DNA from: JACNKV01 sp964422145
Lineage (GTDB): Bacteria > Fidelibacterota > Marinisomatia > Marinisomatales > JACNKV01
NCBI GenBank assembly: GCA_964422145.1
Contig: CAYQZV010000014.1
Location: forward strand, 1-57,934
Direction of reading: 5' to 3'
Length of the DNA: 57,934 nt
Below the pieces are notes generated by a model. The model was given only the letters and a program-made list of their open reading frames with translations. It had not been told where the DNA came from and did no database searches. How positions within the stretch are numbered: the first letter of the stretch is position 1; the number at the start of each line of letters is the position of its first letter. Positions 1-10,400 of the stretch are shown in pieces. Position numbers and translations under genes: made by a program.

Positions 1-2062
1 CGAATTTCTCCGGGATAATCTCCGTTTCTGCAATGCTAAGGTCATTATCCGGATTATTGATACCAAAGATGGTTTCAAAGGTGTATTCGGTTGCATCAAC
101 ATCAATCAACACAACACGATCCTGACCAAATCCAGCTTCATTATCTATCGCTCCGTTTGATCCAGGAGCATCTACCTCAATACCTGGATACCATGCACCA
201 AACTTTGCCATGAATAAATTATCATGACCAGCCGGTAAAACTAACGTACCTGTAAAGATGTTATCTCCATCTCCATCGGCTAAATGAGGCATCAACGGAC
301 TCGCAGGTGTCTCACACCCTTCGCCCATACAATCACCCCAAGTATACCAACCATTCAAATAGGAACCGTTGAATACCAATGTGTCCGGCTTCTGTGGGAA
401 TGCCTCTCCTGTATTCACATTCAAAACACCATCAATCCACTCAACAGCAAACGTGATCGTAACCTCATTATTAAGAGGCGCACCAGCCGGTAAAATATTA
501 GGCTGTTCTGCTTCTAATACAATGTTCTCTCCTGTCCAATCAAAAACCTTATTGTCTCCAGATTCCCAACCGGTGTTATTCCAGTCTTCATCAGGATTGG
601 CTTTGAACTTCCAAAAGACTTCATTACCAACATTCTCACTGATCGTCACATCTAATAAGTATAAGTTCGGATCCACTAAGTCCGGCTGAAGAACATCACC
701 GTCGCCCCAGCCGTTAAAGCTGCCGCGTACTTCTAAAGTGTGAACAGAAGGATCAAACCCAACAAAATTCGTCATATCAGCTTGGAAAGTGACCACCGCT
801 TCAACAATGTTCGGAGGCACACAACCTTCACAACTGCCAAAACAAACGGCTGGTATCACTTCACCCATCTCACCAACTGTATAGTAACGGTTACCGCCAT
901 CTTCACAGTCAGAAGGAACAGTCTCTGCAAAATCCCATCCATTACCATTCACATATTTGAAGTAAACCATCTCTCCGGTTGTCAAAGCAAATGTATACTC
1001 ATAAACACCGTCTGCATCTTCATCCGTCATTTCGGACGCGGCTGGATCCCAGCCTTGCATGCTACCTGCAATATGAACACCGTCTGCACTGACTTCCTCA
1101 TTTGCCATATCTACCTGGAAGGTCACATAAACCTGATCGCAGGAAATACAGCTGGAGAAACATACAGGACCTACTGTCTCATCAGCAGCACCAACAACAT
1201 GAACACGGTTATATGCACCCCATCCATTGTCAACACCACAATCTTCTAAACCTGTATTGTCTTCTTGTCCACTCCATCCATTCCCATTCAAGAATGTATA
1301 TTGAAGTGTATCTCCAGCAGTCAACTCAAATGTGATCTCATATACACCGTCTGCATCTTCATCCGTCATTTCGGACGCGGCTGGATCCCAACCCTGCATG
1401 CTGCCAGCAATATGTACTCCATCTACACTCACTTCCTCATTCGACATATCCAATGAGAACGTGACAGCTGTTGTGGTGACTTCACCGCTAGTATGTGAAC
1501 CTAGATATGTAAATGTATCTACATCATAAATATCCCATTCACAGGTTTCAGCGGCAGATGAAACAGCCCAGTCGCTACCAGAGGTTACACTTGAACTTCT
1601 AACAAGCGTTTGATTTGCAGTTGTTAAACCGGATCCGCAAACTTCCCAACCAGAACCCGGGTCACCATTCCAATCACCAACCCAGTCGATTGCAACAAAA
1701 CTATCTTCGGTCCCTTGAACAAGAGCAAAACCATCATCACCGTTGCTCAAGTATTGGAATGTTTGATCTGCAACAGTTAATATTGCAGGATCTGCATCCG
1801 GATGTGCAATTACATACACATCACCAGGGGCAATAGTTGCTCCATCTGAAAAAGAATTCCAATATTCATATTCTCCCGGAACTGTAGGCGCATTTGAAAC
1901 ACTTGGAAACGCATATCCCGAAAGATCAATTGCTGCATCTGTCGGATTATAAATCTCCAGCGCTTTATTGTACGAATTTCCTTCAATATATTCAGAGAAG
2001 AATAAACCCTGAGCGCTTAGACCTACAAAGAATGTTAGCATAATCATTACGATTCTTTTCAT
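1..2062 (-). CDS. Secreted lamin-tail/carbohydrate-binding repeat protein (3' end outside window)
   Basis: An open frame of 687 codons runs from an ATG at 2062 to the left edge with no stop, so the C-terminus is missing. The start has an AAGGAG ribosome site about 10 nt upstream and is followed by a signal peptide (residues 1-18, ending LSAQG). Residues about 20-165 resemble a lamin-tail domain (SEYIEG, then EIYNPT and IDLSGY). Next come four beta-sandwich modules of starch/glycogen-binding type, each starting like VTFxxDM and carrying a GSxxGW motif; modules 1 and 2 are near duplicates. The last visible residues, IPEKF, match the stretch just before NYPNPFNP in the T9SS proteins further along (IPTEF at 27535), so a T9SS sorting domain probably follows beyond the edge. 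A palindromic operator lies 60 nt upstream. I infer a surface or secreted glucan-binding protein; binding specificity is not shown. Confidence 0.8.
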   Translation of the reverse strand, partial: MKRIVMIMLTFFVGLSAQGLFFSEYIEGNSYNKALEIYNPTDAAIDLSGYAFPSVSNAPTVPGEYEYWNSFSDGATIAPGDVYVIAHPDADPAILTVADQTFQYLSNGDDGFALVQGTEDSFVAIDWVGDWNGDPGSGWEVCGSGLTTANQTLVRSSSVTSGSDWAVSSAAETCEWDIYDVDTFTYLGSHTSGEVTTTAVTFSLDMSNEEVSVDGVHIAGSMQGWDPAASEMTDEDADGVYEITFELTAGDTLQYTFLNGNGWSGQEDNTGLEDCGVDNGWGAYNRVHVVGAADETVGPVCFSSCISCDQVYVTFQVDMANEEVSADGVHIAGSMQGWDPAASEMTDEDADGVYEYTFALTTGEMVYFKYVNGNGWDFAETVPSDCEDGGNRYYTVGEMGEVIPAVCFGSCEGCVPPNIVEAVVTFQADMTNFVGFDPSVHTLEVRGSFNGWGDGDVLQPDLVDPNLYLLDVTISENVGNEVFWKFKANPDEDWNNTGWESGDNKVFDWTGENIVLEAEQPNILPAGAPLNNEVTITFAVEWIDGVLNVNTGEAFPQKPDTLVFNGSYLNGWYTWGDCMGEGCETPASPLMPHLADGDGDNIFTGTLVLPAGHDNLFMAKFGAWYPGIEVDAPGSNGAIDNEAGFGQDRVVLIDVDATEYTFETIFGINNPDNDLSIAETEIIPEKF
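1005..1051. repeat. 47-bp intragenic repeat, copy 2
   Basis: This stretch is identical to 1344-1390 over 47 nt, 339 nt (113 codons) away and in the same reading frame. It encodes the same stretch of the GSMQGW module in the partial secreted protein. Perfect identity at the DNA level, including third positions, indicates a recent duplication or gene conversion of the module. Confidence 0.9.
1344..1390. repeat. 47-bp intragenic repeat, copy 1
   Basis: This is the partner of the identical stretch at 1005-1051. The surrounding module sequence is also very similar but has diverged at synonymous sites outside the 47 nt. Confidence 0.9.
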
Positions 2063-2121
2063 TTAGCTAATCTCCTTTTTTAATTAATGTTAAATACCCA
2101 TCATGGTATTCTCATCTATAA

Positions 2122-2145
2122 TAGTAACTCACAAATGAGTTACTA
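2122..2145. promoter_or_regulatory. Candidate TrmB-type operator, copy 1
   Basis: This is a perfect inverted repeat: TAGTAACTC, six-base spacer ACAAAT, GAGTTACTA. It lies 60 nt before the start at 2062. Reading toward that gene, a TATTAT hexamer overlaps the end of the palindrome and could be the -10 box, which fits a repressor site. Two further copies with the same 9-6-9 geometry occur at 12756 and 31225, each before glucan-utilisation genes. Binding by the regulator at 12855 is inferred. Confidence 0.6.
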
Positions 2146-2218
2146 AACTTTGCTTGGAATTTACTCCAAAATTATCAAATCTTCAATTAGAATCCTGCAA
2201 CTATTTTGCAATTAGTCT

Positions 2219-3265
2219 CTATTGTACGATGGATAACGTGATTTTCTGGGGATCACCCAATCGTTGAAATTCGTGATAAGAATAATCTACTACGATTTTA
2301 AAACTACCCAGATCAATTTTTACACCGGCACCTAAGGTGAATGTCTCTTCGGAATCTCTTTGGAACAAATGCGGTAATCCTCCTCGGATAAACAACGTAT
2401 TTTTGAACGATATTTCTGTTCCGAGATTCAAACTTTCCGTATTATCATTAGGATGGTTGGCATCAGCAGCAACCGTCAGATTTAAATCAGGATGTAATGC
2501 AGAAAATGAGTAAGCGATCCCGAATCTGAATAATAACGGCAGATCAAATTTATCTGTATCCAAATGAGCATTCACATGTTCAGGATCAGACTCTAAAGTC
2601 GGATCAAGATCTGTCTGTATGATGAGATCTCTTCCGTTCATTTGCATTTTGGTCCCAAAATTTGATATGCTCATTCCCAATATCAATCCATCAATTCGAG
2701 TACTGTATTTTGTTCCGATATCTAAAGCGAAACCGCCTGCAGACGAATTATAAATATACTCATTGATATATTTTGACGTAATCCCTAATGAGAATCGATC
2801 CGTTATTTTTTTACCGTAGGACAACGTGGCAGCATATGAACCGGCGTTGAAAAATTCTCCGGTTCCTTCCGGCTGATGTGTAGTTGTGATCGCCATTTCA
2901 TCCATGTGCAGAAATGATATGGTTGCTCCAATCGTTCCGTACCTTCCCAGTCCGATTATTCCACCGATGAACTCATAATCGATATCCAAGAACCATTCAG
3001 TATGGTCCAAAAGGACTTGAACATTGTTCAGCCCGGCAATCCCTGCAGGATTCCAGTATAACGCTGAAACATCATCTGCAACGGCGGTAAAAGCACCACC
3101 CATTGATAACGGTCTTGAACTGACGCCTAGTTTTAAGAATACGCTGGCAGTCGTTCCGACTTTCGATACGGATTGACTATAAACCGGCTGTATTAAAATA
3201 GTGGTTAAACCGATTAATATAAGGGTACGAAAAATGGTTTTGTAAGTCATCATTATCTTTCTCAT
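2219..3265 (-). CDS. PorV/PorQ family outer-membrane protein
   Basis: This 348-aa protein has a signal peptide (about 1-30, ending PVYSQS) followed by the family opening: VGTTASVFLKLGVSSRP, then MGGAFTAVADDVSALYWNPAGIA. The rest is alternating hydrophobic/polar strands, as expected of a FadL-like outer-membrane beta barrel. PorV and PorQ are barrels associated with type IX secretion, but lineages with many T9SS substrates carry numerous paralogues whose individual roles are unknown. The start ATG overlaps the upstream stop by 4 nt (ATGA), so translation is probably coupled to the large surface protein. As the last gene of the receptor operon it may be an export or surface-assembly partner of that protein; this is inference. 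Confidence 0.8.
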   Translation of the reverse strand: MRKIMMTYKTIFRTLILIGLTTILIQPVYSQSVSKVGTTASVFLKLGVSSRPLSMGGAFTAVADDVSALYWNPAGIAGLNNVQVLLDHTEWFLDIDYEFIGGIIGLGRYGTIGATISFLHMDEMAITTTHQPEGTGEFFNAGSYAATLSYGKKITDRFSLGITSKYINEYIYNSSAGGFALDIGTKYSTRIDGLILGMSISNFGTKMQMNGRDLIIQTDLDPTLESDPEHVNAHLDTDKFDLPLLFRFGIAYSFSALHPDLNLTVAADANHPNDNTESLNLGTEISFKNTLFIRGGLPHLFQRDSEETFTLGAGVKIDLGSFKIVVDYSYHEFQRLGDPQKITLSIVQ

Positions 3266-6200
3266 TTTATCACCGCAAACTTTCCATAAATAGGTTCAAA
3301 ATCATACTCCCCATCGGATAGCAGGGGCTCGATGTAATAAAGGTAGATTCCATAGGATATTGATAAATTTTCTTTGGTTAACATATCCCATTCTGCTGAA
3401 CCATCTTCGATATATGTATCATGGGTGACCACATCTATCAACTCACCGGCAAGATTAAATATCGTAATTGAACACTGTGGCGGGAGATGATTAAAATGCA
3501 ACGAACGTGGTCCGCGTCCTGTGGCATAAGGGTTTTGCCCTTCCCAACTCGCACCCGCAATATATGGGTTTGGAACCACTTTTACATTTCGAAGTTCTTT
3601 TTTCATGGATTCCGGATCAATATACGGTGCATTTGATACAAAACCAAAAACATCCTCAGATGTGAATGGTTTTGCAATGTTGACAAAGAGAGAGTCCCCT
3701 CTTGTCGGCACATGCAAGCCCGGTGTTGAATCATCACTGTCAGGACTGATTCCCCACGTTACAATGGTTGTATCGGCAATTGTTTCTTTTATGATAATTC
3801 GATCACCGAAAGAAAAATGTCCTGGCTTTGCAAATGTCAATATATAGTACAATGCACTATCCGGATGCTCAATAAATCCTTCAGCTTGGTCATAATATCC
3901 GTTAAGCTCCTTTTGGACATCATATGTCTCGTGATCTTCAGGATTGAATTCTTCAGCCTTAATCATATACTCCCAAGTTTGATCTAGTACGCCAAATGGA
4001 ATAGGCGTATTATCAAAAGGATCAACAATCGAATAATTCACATTAGTACTATCAAAAATAAGCGTGTCTCCACTGGTACGGAACAACATCACCGGTTTAG
4101 TCATAAATTCAGCAGAATCGGAAAAAACAAATTTCATATCCCTTGGGTATTTGGAACCGACAGTTGCAATTCCCCCATAACTGAATGAATCCGCCAACAC
4201 ACTGTATTGTGTATCATATTCAGGTAAAAATTGTACTGAGCTTTTTCGGATTATCGTGTGATTATCAAATAATAGCTGCATTCCCTGGAAGATAGTTTTA
4301 TCTTCATCCAATGCTTGGGTCCATTGCACGACCGTATCAAGATTTGATGGTTCAGTCACATCAACAACTAAGAAATGAGAAGTAACCGGGACCATTTCTT
4401 CAAGATCATTTAAATCCACATCCGGTTCACCCAGATCCGGTTGCTGATTGCCTTCCGTTCCGGATGGGTTGGTCAAAATATCGTAATTATCAGAATTAGG
4501 GTCCAATCCCTCATACCACATCGGATTTTCTTCAGCAAAACATCCTCCGAGACCATCTTCGAATTCATCACGGCAACCGTCAGCACCCACATCTTTATCA
4601 AAACTTGCATTTCCATCAATAAACGGTTCACCGGTTTCACCCAATTGATATCTCCCATCATTTTCTGTCCCCCAATCATCACATTCACCGTTAACAGTCT
4701 CATCAATTTCACCATCGCCGTCATTGTCCGATCCGTCAACACAATTACCATTTGGGCCGGATACAATATAATTGTCATGATTCGGGTCAGGATTTCCCCA
4801 TGGATTAAAACCGGGTTCATCTTGATTTCGGATTCCATCAATACCGTAATCCAGCCAATCACAGACATCGTTGCCCTCTCCTTCATCATCCGTATTTGGC
4901 ACGCCGTCTAATCCAAAATCATAATAGACTTCCGTTGAATCCCATTGATTATTGGCATATTGGTCATCGACATGAACCCAATCTCCGTCATCATCCAGTC
5001 CGTTCAGTCTTGAATCCTTAAAATAGATTCGATAATTTCTGTTAGCTGGGATTTTTGCCGGATCCAGGTTTGTTAATGAAATTCTCCCTGTACCAATAGG
5101 ATCATGGATCGGATAAACATCTTCATGCTCAGGAGGAATGATGTAGCCTGCTGCATGCGCTTCAGGAATAACTGAAATAACATTCTGTGCTGTTTGAATG
5201 TTGCCGCCTTTATCGATGGTAACAAACTTGGATGTTTCAGCAGGTAGGATTTCTTTTTCTAAATTCCCATGATCATACGCAGTTACGGCATAATAATACC
5301 GATGTCCGTTAAGTACGTTTGTGTCTGTCCATGCGTGAACCAATCCGGTGTTGTCTCCCAAATTATAAAGCACACCGTCAATATCAATCGGGAAAAAGCC
5401 TTCGTGTTCATTCACCAAATCGAATTGCTTTTCAGGAACATTGAATTTATGAGAACCGAAAGCATCGGTAATCTCACCGGCATCCGTAAATTCTGTATCA
5501 GTGGCTTTATAAATTTTGTATCCTTCAAAATCATACCCGGATAAACGATCAAATGATCTTTCGGCTTTATCATCCCAGTAAATAGTCACATATCCGTCAC
5601 CTTCGTATGCCCAAACTGTCGGCAACTCAGGTGCTTTCGCAAAATTGTAGTTTTGATTATAAATTGTCTGAACAGTCTGCTTGTTACGTATTAAATCGGG
5701 AAGATTATCTCCGAATAACATCGCAATGGAGAATCGTTCAGTTTCACCTGTTTGAAGCGGGAAATATCCTGAGCCGAACAGGAAGTCTGCATCAACATTT
5801 TGAACTGATTTATTGAAGTATCCTGGGGCTAATTTATCCCACAGACAATTATCGCACCCCATATCTGAAAACTGTCCAAATGCGAAATAATAGAAACTGG
5901 AAAGTCCGATTTGATCCGACTCATCGATATCGGTTTTATCAATATTCGGTTCACCCGGAAACCCGGTATCGACCCATTCATCTCCAATCAATTCATACCC
6001 GGACGTTGGTTGACCATCATTCTCACCGTAAAAGGAATCACCGCTTCCTGGAGCGCCGTCTCGCCCGACATCATCCGTTTCAATATCCCAATCACCGTCA
6101 TTATCAATACCGTCACTACGAGATTCATCAATCAGCAGATTTGTCAAACCAGCACCGCTTAGATAATCGACAGCTTTTAATCCAATGTTAAGATAAATAT

Positions 6201-7464
6201 CTTCAAAATAACCCGGGGAGATTTCAATTGAATATCCGTTGTTTTCATCAATGATTCCATTCAGATTATCATCAAATAAATTTCGTTCTATTTCTTCATA
6301 CGGAATCCCGGGGACAATTGTAATGGTTTCACCGTTATGCGCTATTTCAACTCCATCTGCAGGCAACGTTGTAATTGTACGTTCATAACCATTGTTGTAA
6401 TCAACAACAATAATGGTATCGCCAACACCGAATACAGTCGGTTCAAACATTTCTTCATCAATAATAATACCAGAACCTTCGCTACCATCACCGTCATTAT
6501 CGATTCCGTCGATCGAATTTCCCGGACTCTCTAAGAATGCATATCCTGCCAAACCAACGGGTGACCAACCTCCGGCACCAACACCACCTAAACCTGTTTC
6601 CAGATTTGTCCCATGGTCATAAGAGTACGCAATATCATCTACTTTATCAAAGTCTGCATAGTCATCCTGACTATCGCCGTCACCGCCGGTAATCGTACCG
6701 ACAATAGTACCAAATACCATCTTAGTGTGATCTTTTTGACCGATATTTTTTATATCATAAAGCCAGAATAATACATCTTCAGCCATGATGTGGTTCCATT
6801 GTAACCCACGAACAGTGGCATTAAGTCCTAACCCTTTCCGTTCTAGATCGGTACTGTCAGGGAAGAAATTAAATTCTTCGTCATTCGCATCATCCATGAT
6901 GAAATAACTTTCCTGCTCGGCATTTTTTTGATCTTTCCCGAAATATCCGTTCCAACTTCCACTCCAGCCCGGATCAATGACATCATTCAATTTATCCGGC
7001 CAGCGGTCAGGCCATGTATTCGGGTGAGTCGGATTGTCCGGGTCAACCGGTGGTCCCATATGACTCATAGCAACCAAATTGGAATCATCATTAAAATATC
7101 CCATCAGCGGTTCCCACCCCCAATGGTCGTCCAAATTCATTTCGCTTCCTCTAGGACTGTATGTAGTTATCACACTAGGTAGAACCGTACCGTCTTCCTC
7201 AATAATTTCTGATCCAACTAACACGCCGACATCACCGATATATTCATGCGTTGAATTGATCGGCCATTCACCGCCGATATCATCCGGTTCACTCATCCAG
7301 CGGCCAAGCAAACCGTAATTATAAAATGTAGTCCGAACTTTATTTCCCGAGTGGACATTTTTCCCTCGTGCAAGAGTTGTTCCATGAGGATTTGCTGCAA
7401 TAACAAACGTTGTACCTAACACAAGCGTTGCAATAAACAGAGTTTTTTTATTTAAGCTAATCAT
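3262..7464 (-). CDS. Large acidic surface protein with Asp-rich repeats and a VPNPY-type C-terminal domain
   Basis: The protein is 1400 aa if translation starts at the ATG at 7464, preceded by GGGG six nt upstream and followed by a signal peptide (MISLNKKTLFIATLVLG). An in-frame TTG at 7476 is the less likely start. It has several calcium-site-like runs (IDNDGDG, DGIDNDGDW, NGLDDDGDW, DGSDNDGDGEID) at roughly 320-335, 450-460, 825-835 and 900-920. Fibronectin-III-like sequence lies around 615-720 (VTIYWDDKAERSFD). The C-terminus contains VVPNPYIAG and ends YGKFAVIK, a T9SS-like sorting or anchoring domain. It sits directly after the TonB-dependent receptor (18 nt from its stop) and is translationally coupled to the PorV-like gene. 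I do not recognise a catalytic domain. Its position is that of a SusD partner in Bacteroidetes loci, but it has no SusD features. Confidence 0.75.
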   Translation of the reverse strand: MISLNKKTLFIATLVLGTTFVIAANPHGTTLARGKNVHSGNKVRTTFYNYGLLGRWMSEPDDIGGEWPINSTHEYIGDVGVLVGSEIIEEDGTVLPSVITTYSPRGSEMNLDDHWGWEPLMGYFNDDSNLVAMSHMGPPVDPDNPTHPNTWPDRWPDKLNDVIDPGWSGSWNGYFGKDQKNAEQESYFIMDDANDEEFNFFPDSTDLERKGLGLNATVRGLQWNHIMAEDVLFWLYDIKNIGQKDHTKMVFGTIVGTITGGDGDSQDDYADFDKVDDIAYSYDHGTNLETGLGGVGAGGWSPVGLAGYAFLESPGNSIDGIDNDGDGSEGSGIIIDEEMFEPTVFGVGDTIIVVDYNNGYERTITTLPADGVEIAHNGETITIVPGIPYEEIERNLFDDNLNGIIDENNGYSIEISPGYFEDIYLNIGLKAVDYLSGAGLTNLLIDESRSDGIDNDGDWDIETDDVGRDGAPGSGDSFYGENDGQPTSGYELIGDEWVDTGFPGEPNIDKTDIDESDQIGLSSFYYFAFGQFSDMGCDNCLWDKLAPGYFNKSVQNVDADFLFGSGYFPLQTGETERFSIAMLFGDNLPDLIRNKQTVQTIYNQNYNFAKAPELPTVWAYEGDGYVTIYWDDKAERSFDRLSGYDFEGYKIYKATDTEFTDAGEITDAFGSHKFNVPEKQFDLVNEHEGFFPIDIDGVLYNLGDNTGLVHAWTDTNVLNGHRYYYAVTAYDHGNLEKEILPAETSKFVTIDKGGNIQTAQNVISVIPEAHAAGYIIPPEHEDVYPIHDPIGTGRISLTNLDPAKIPANRNYRIYFKDSRLNGLDDDGDWVHVDDQYANNQWDSTEVYYDFGLDGVPNTDDEGEGNDVCDWLDYGIDGIRNQDEPGFNPWGNPDPNHDNYIVSGPNGNCVDGSDNDGDGEIDETVNGECDDWGTENDGRYQLGETGEPFIDGNASFDKDVGADGCRDEFEDGLGGCFAEENPMWYEGLDPNSDNYDILTNPSGTEGNQQPDLGEPDVDLNDLEEMVPVTSHFLVVDVTEPSNLDTVVQWTQALDEDKTIFQGMQLLFDNHTIIRKSSVQFLPEYDTQYSVLADSFSYGGIATVGSKYPRDMKFVFSDSAEFMTKPVMLFRTSGDTLIFDSTNVNYSIVDPFDNTPIPFGVLDQTWEYMIKAEEFNPEDHETYDVQKELNGYYDQAEGFIEHPDSALYYILTFAKPGHFSFGDRIIIKETIADTTIVTWGISPDSDDSTPGLHVPTRGDSLFVNIAKPFTSEDVFGFVSNAPYIDPESMKKELRNVKVVPNPYIAGASWEGQNPYATGRGPRSLHFNHLPPQCSITIFNLAGELIDVVTHDTYIEDGSAEWDMLTKENLSISYGIYLYYIEPLLSDGEYDFEPIYGKFAVIK

Positions 7465-7482
7465 GTAGTTCCCCAACTGATC

Positions 7483-10400
7483 TTAAAATTTTACTTGGAT
7501 ACCGACATTGATTTTACGCGGATCAGAGAACCAATCCGGTTTTAACAAATGCTCCGTCAGATGTCCAATCCTATCCGACGTTGCATCCGGCGTATCCTTT
7601 GCGGTTAATGTATACGTAGCTCGTCCGGTATCACCCCAAACAGTACGCTCATTTTGAATATCCAGCACATTATAGATATTGCAGAACATTGTGGCTCTAA
7701 AGCCAAACAGAGTCAGATGATAAGAGGAACGCATATCCAATTCATAATAATTTGGTTTATTATCACTGTTTTCAGAGAAACCAGCAAAAGCGCTGGAACC
7801 GGAAACCGACCCGACTTTGAATTCAGGTGTGTACGGTGTTCCGCTCCATATTTTGCCGATCACCGATACAGACCAATCTCTTCCACCCAATGTGACTGCA
7901 CCGTTTAACGTATGGGTTTGATCCCAATCTAACGGAATCAAACTCTGGATCGGTTCTTCATCTGATTGAGCGCTGTGGTAAGCATCATCCGGATTGGAGT
8001 AGGTCCCTTCAGCAACCATCCAGGAATAATCCAGCGATAAACCAAAACCATTATTATAGGATCGGTTGATCGCAATTGTGTAACCGCGGGTGTTTGCATA
8101 ATCTTTGTTTTCATATTTATAATAGGTTCCAACCGGGTATTTTTGGATTGGAGCACTCATACCGACCCAATCTCTTGTGTCCCGATAAAACAGTGTGAAG
8201 TCAAAGGAAGTGAAGGCTGCGATTTCCTGTTTAAACCCGACTTCATACATCACCGTTCGTTCAGGTTTCAAGGATGCGTTCCCTAAGATTCCGGCAAAAT
8301 TAGATTCGCCGATTTCAAATTCCGGGTTTGAATACAGATAAGAGAAATTCGGTATCTGGAAAAAATAACCATACGACACATGGATCGCACCTTTGTCAGA
8401 AATCGGATACGACAGTCCGATTCGAGGACTGATCTGAGAAGAATGTTTCGCTGATTTATATCCGTCTGTCCATTGATACTGGCTTCGGATTGCCGTCCAT
8501 GCGGAATCTGAATCAGTACCGGAGTTTAACAAGTTTTGCGCTTTGACCGCTCCTTCAGCACTCAATGAATCTATCAAATCAACATCCGGATGAAGTTCAG
8601 GATAATCAAATTGGTAAAAGATGACCGTATCATGCTCGGTTGCAGCGAGATAGTATTTACGATTCCCAGGGAATCTATCATCTGTTGGCACTTTCCAATC
8701 AGGATCAAAATAATCAAACCGTAATCCGAAATTTAGAATTAAATCTTTGAGTTCAAGTTTATCCTGGATGTACGCTGAAAATTCAATCGGATTTGCATTA
8801 AAGTAACTATGTGCAGAAGTATAGGTTGGATACACCGTCGGTGTGTAGGGGAATACTTTTGATCCAGAAATGGGGTTATATCCAATGGTATCTCCTTCTG
8901 CTGTAAACCCGTAACTGCCTTCCATCAGATATTCAATGTGTTTATCGTCTGCCCATAGGTCATATCGTTTGAGAGCCAAGCCGGTTTTGACTTGATGTAA
9001 GATGTTCACCTGACTTGATATATCAAATTTTAACATTTGATAGGTAGTTTCACGTTCAAACCGTCCGCCTTGCGTTCCTCCGGAAGCAAAAGACCATGCC
9101 GGTCGGTTCATTATCGTCGGATCAACATATCCGTCTGAATCAGCCAAATCTACAAGAGTATACTGCATCGTCGAATCTATAATGTTGTATTCTGATTCGA
9201 TTGGAAAATATCGCGGATAAGTTTCCCATTCTACGCCGTTAAAAATCCGTACTGAATCAGAAGTCCAATCTTCACCATTCTTGACAACAGTCTCAAATGG
9301 AACATTGTCCACCCTTGAATATAAATGCTCCCAATATGCCGATGAGAAGTCGATGAATTTGAGTTCATAATATGTTTTTGATGACAAACTATGTGTCAAT
9401 GTGATAATATGAGATTTGTCTTTTTCAAATCGATTCATCAATCCGTCCGGGATATACTTATACGCTGCATCATAGTTCTTATACTGTTTCTCAGCATAGA
9501 ATAAACTGTAGGCAATTTTGAATTTCGGTGTTGGTTTGATCGTCAGTTTAAACTGGGATGTCATTTTTCCAAACGGGGCCATCGGAACAATTTCCTGATC
9601 TCCAAAAAATAGACCATTGGATTGAAACAAACGCTTCCCATAATATTTATTCGTCGTGTTAAAGTACCGAATATTGGTATAAAATGTGACCCAATCATTC
9701 AAGTATGGCACTGGTCCGCTTAAATGTGCATTGAAGTTTTTAATCTGAAATGGATTCAGCATCACATTCAATTTATCAACGTAGCCGCTTTCATCGAGTG
9801 AAAACTGGTGTTCACCCCATTGTGGAAGTCCATCACCTTCACCTAAACTCGGTTCATTTCGCTGCCCGTTATTGTTACTGTAGTAAGAAGGAACCATCGA
9901 TCCGTTGTCCATCGGATCTCCTCTGAGTCCATCCGGTCCTAAATCGCTGTTCAGCGGTTCGCCGGCGTCAAAGATTCCGTTATTATTTTCATCGTCAAAC
10001 GGTTCATTATAATCCCACTGAAGATTGCCGTTCAGGTCATTGAACCATTCCGGTTCATCCCATACGCCGTTCTCATTAAGGTCTTCATAAGATCTCCATG
10101 AGGTAAACGGCGAAGACATTGTATACAGATTTGATTTATAGGTATGATATCCTCCGCTATAGATCTCTAATCCGCCTTCCAGTTTGTCTTGCCCGTCTTT
10201 GGTCACGATATTAACAATACCGGACATCGCATTTCCGTATTCTGCGTTGAATGTTCCGCTGATAACTTGTAGTTCCTGAACTGAACTGTTCTGGATTTCC
10301 TGCCCGACACTGCTGCCATCGTAAGAATCAGTAGTAGAGATTCCGTCTACCCAAAATGAAACCTCTCCGCTTCTTCCGCCGCGAATATGCAGACCGCCGC

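Noticed and set aside
740..1249. 169-codon open frame on the plus strand
   Set aside because: It lies fully antisense to the long secreted-protein frame, has no ribosome site and a composition typical of a shadow frame.
2193..2207. Terminator after the PorV/PorQ gene
   Set aside because: The TGCAA/TTGCA stem is only 5 bp, AT-rich and has no U-run.
4441..4911. Overlapping open frames of 138-156 codons on both strands inside the large surface protein
   Set aside because: They are shadows of the Asp/Gly-rich coding repeats; products are low-complexity and lack start signals.
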